From Caldilineaceae bacterium (GTDB taxonomy: Bacteria > Chloroflexota > Anaerolineae > Caldilineales > Caldilineaceae), in NCBI GenBank assembly GCA_015494005.1, contig WGCB01000653.1, forward strand, positions 1 to 6,899: 6,899 nucleotides of DNA, read 5' to 3'. Below are positions 6,604 through 6,899 of this stretch, piece after piece. How positions within the stretch are numbered: the stretch's first letter is position 1; each line of letters starts with the position of its first letter. The translations under genes and the position numbers were made by a program. The notes beneath the pieces are model-generated. The model worked only from the letters and a program-made list of their open reading frames with translations. It did not search any database and was not told the DNA's origin.

Positions 6604-6629
6604 GGTAAAACCATGCGGTAAAACGATGG
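6604..6629. repeat. Tandem 13-bp repeat in the operon leader
   Basis: Two adjacent units, GGTAAAACCATGC (6604-6616) and GGTAAAACGATGG (6617-6629), match at 11 of 13 positions. On the transcribed minus strand each gives a U-rich GUUUUACC, ending 3 nt before the Shine-Dalgarno. Possible roles are an operator, a binding site for an RNA-binding regulator, or a U-rich aid to ribosome loading; the sequence alone does not choose between them. Confidence 0.6.
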
Positions 6630-6758
6630 GAGTGGGTGGAAATCTGGGAAGTGAACGGACACGTGGCAGCCAGTGAACTGCTCAGCCGATGGGACAGCGG
6701 GGGTGTCGGAGCCTGGCGGCGTGGCACTGCGGGGGATGCCGGGGAGATTCCATCCGGA

Positions 6759-6787
6759 ACTCTACACCGAAACCGAGTATCTTGCAA
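6759..6787 (-). promoter_or_regulatory. Candidate sigma-70 promoter of the transporter operon
   Basis: On the minus strand TTGCAA (6782-6787) and TAGAGT (6759-6764) are separated by 17 bp; each matches 4 of 6 consensus bases. Transcription would begin near 6752 and give a leader of about 165 nt. It is the best pair I found upstream of the binding-protein gene, but the match is moderate and a different promoter is possible. Confidence 0.35.
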
Positions 6788-6807
6788 GGGCCAAAAATCT
6801 AGAGGGC

Positions 6808-6827
6808 GAACAGGGCGAGCCCTGTTC
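6808..6827. repeat. 20-bp palindrome between the divergent promoters
   Basis: GAACAGGGC and GCCCTGTTC are perfect 9-bp inverted repeats around a central GA. The element lies 21 bp upstream of the leftward -35 candidate and 33 bp upstream of the rightward -35. This suits a dimeric regulator serving both directions. A dispersed palindromic repeat or hairpin is the alternative; there is no directly adjoining T-run for a terminator. Confidence 0.6.
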
Positions 6828-6859
6828 CCACAGGTCTCAGCGCGGATCGCCCGTAGTCG

Positions 6860-6888
6860 TTGACAGCCCCAGGCAGGCATCGTATACT
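6860..6888 (+). promoter_or_regulatory. Near-consensus sigma-70 promoter reading out of the window
   Basis: TTGACA (6860-6865, 6 of 6) and TATACT (6883-6888, 5 of 6) are separated by the ideal 17 bp. Transcription would begin near 6895, so the driven gene lies to the right, outside the window. Such a match is unlikely by chance in this GC-rich context. The strength would fit a highly expressed gene or a stable RNA, but its identity cannot be seen. Confidence 0.75.
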
Positions 6889-6899
6889 GCACCCCACCC

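Larger units (their letters stand above)
6586..6899. other. Non-coding divergent regulatory region
   Basis: About 310 bp hold no convincing gene on either strand; the open frames here have no family resemblance and no suitable ribosome sites. The stretch is visibly richer in A/T runs than the genes. It contains the leader of the operon (about 165 nt if the candidate promoter is right), a tandem 13-bp repeat, a 20-bp palindrome and a rightward near-consensus promoter. No clear riboswitch or tRNA fold could be recognised. Confidence 0.75.

Noticed and set aside
4765..6621. 618-codon rightward open frame antisense to the binding-protein and first permease genes
   Set aside because: It is a high-GC shadow: the product is low-complexity and rich in Gly, Gln, His and Val without a recognisable domain, while the opposite strand encodes two clear family proteins.
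6666..6685. Short inverted repeats around CAGTGAACTG in the operon leader
   Set aside because: Arms of only 4 bp are expected by chance and do not extend into a stable hairpin.
6636..6863. 75-codon rightward open frame in the regulatory region
   Set aside because: No ribosome site, no family resemblance, and it contains the palindrome and the start of the rightward promoter.
5177..6892. Long leftward frame overlapping the binding-protein gene, including an ATG at 6592
   Set aside because: It is the +1 shadow of the binding-protein gene; the ATG touches the Shine-Dalgarno and the product is Gly/Pro/Arg-rich low complexity.

Overview
This window is high in GC (about two thirds by eye). It is dominated by one compact leftward (minus-strand) operon of six genes. 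The likely source is a bacterium, and the protein styles best suggest Chloroflexota, possibly Caldilineae or a relative. The reasons are an extracytoplasmic binding protein anchored as a lipoprotein through a long Ala/Pro/Glu-rich linker, an LLM flavin oxidoreductase of the Mer-like type, a TIGR04076-type small protein, and high-GC codon use with strong Shine-Dalgarno sites on only some genes. This assignment is inference; a high-GC actinobacterium is the main alternative.

Layout, left to right: (1) positions 1-344 carry the 3' part of a rightward gene for a small Cys-containing TIGR04076-family protein. (2) It converges, 3 bp apart, on the end of the leftward operon. Read in its own direction from about 6750 down to 348, the operon encodes a family-5 solute-binding lipoprotein (4918-6585), a DppB/OppB-type permease (3835-4854), a DppC/OppC-type permease (2922-3815), an M24 (Xaa-Pro peptidase-like) metallopeptidase (1762-2907), a RidA-family protein (1339-1731) and an LLM-class flavin/F420 oxidoreductase (348-1337). 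Gaps are 63, 19, -4, 30 and 1 nt, so co-transcription is likely. (3) Positions 6586-6899 are a non-coding divergent regulatory region. It holds a candidate operon promoter, a 20-bp palindrome, a tandem 13-bp repeat just upstream of the first ribosome binding site, and a near-consensus sigma-70 promoter pointing right, out of the window.

Together the genes look like a peptide or peptide-like uptake and breakdown unit. The lipoprotein captures a solute outside the cell, the two permeases form the membrane channel, the M24 enzyme would cleave an imported peptide or related amide, and the RidA-like protein and LLM oxidoreductase would act on released intermediates. The ATPase subunits (DppD/DppF type) are not in the window. 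Two of the three enzymes depart from the textbook version of their family: the M24 protein keeps all five metal ligands but lacks the usual substrate-site His, and the RidA protein lacks the Arg needed for canonical imine deaminase activity. The exact substrate cannot be told from sequence alone. No mobile element, CRISPR array, tRNA or rRNA was seen.
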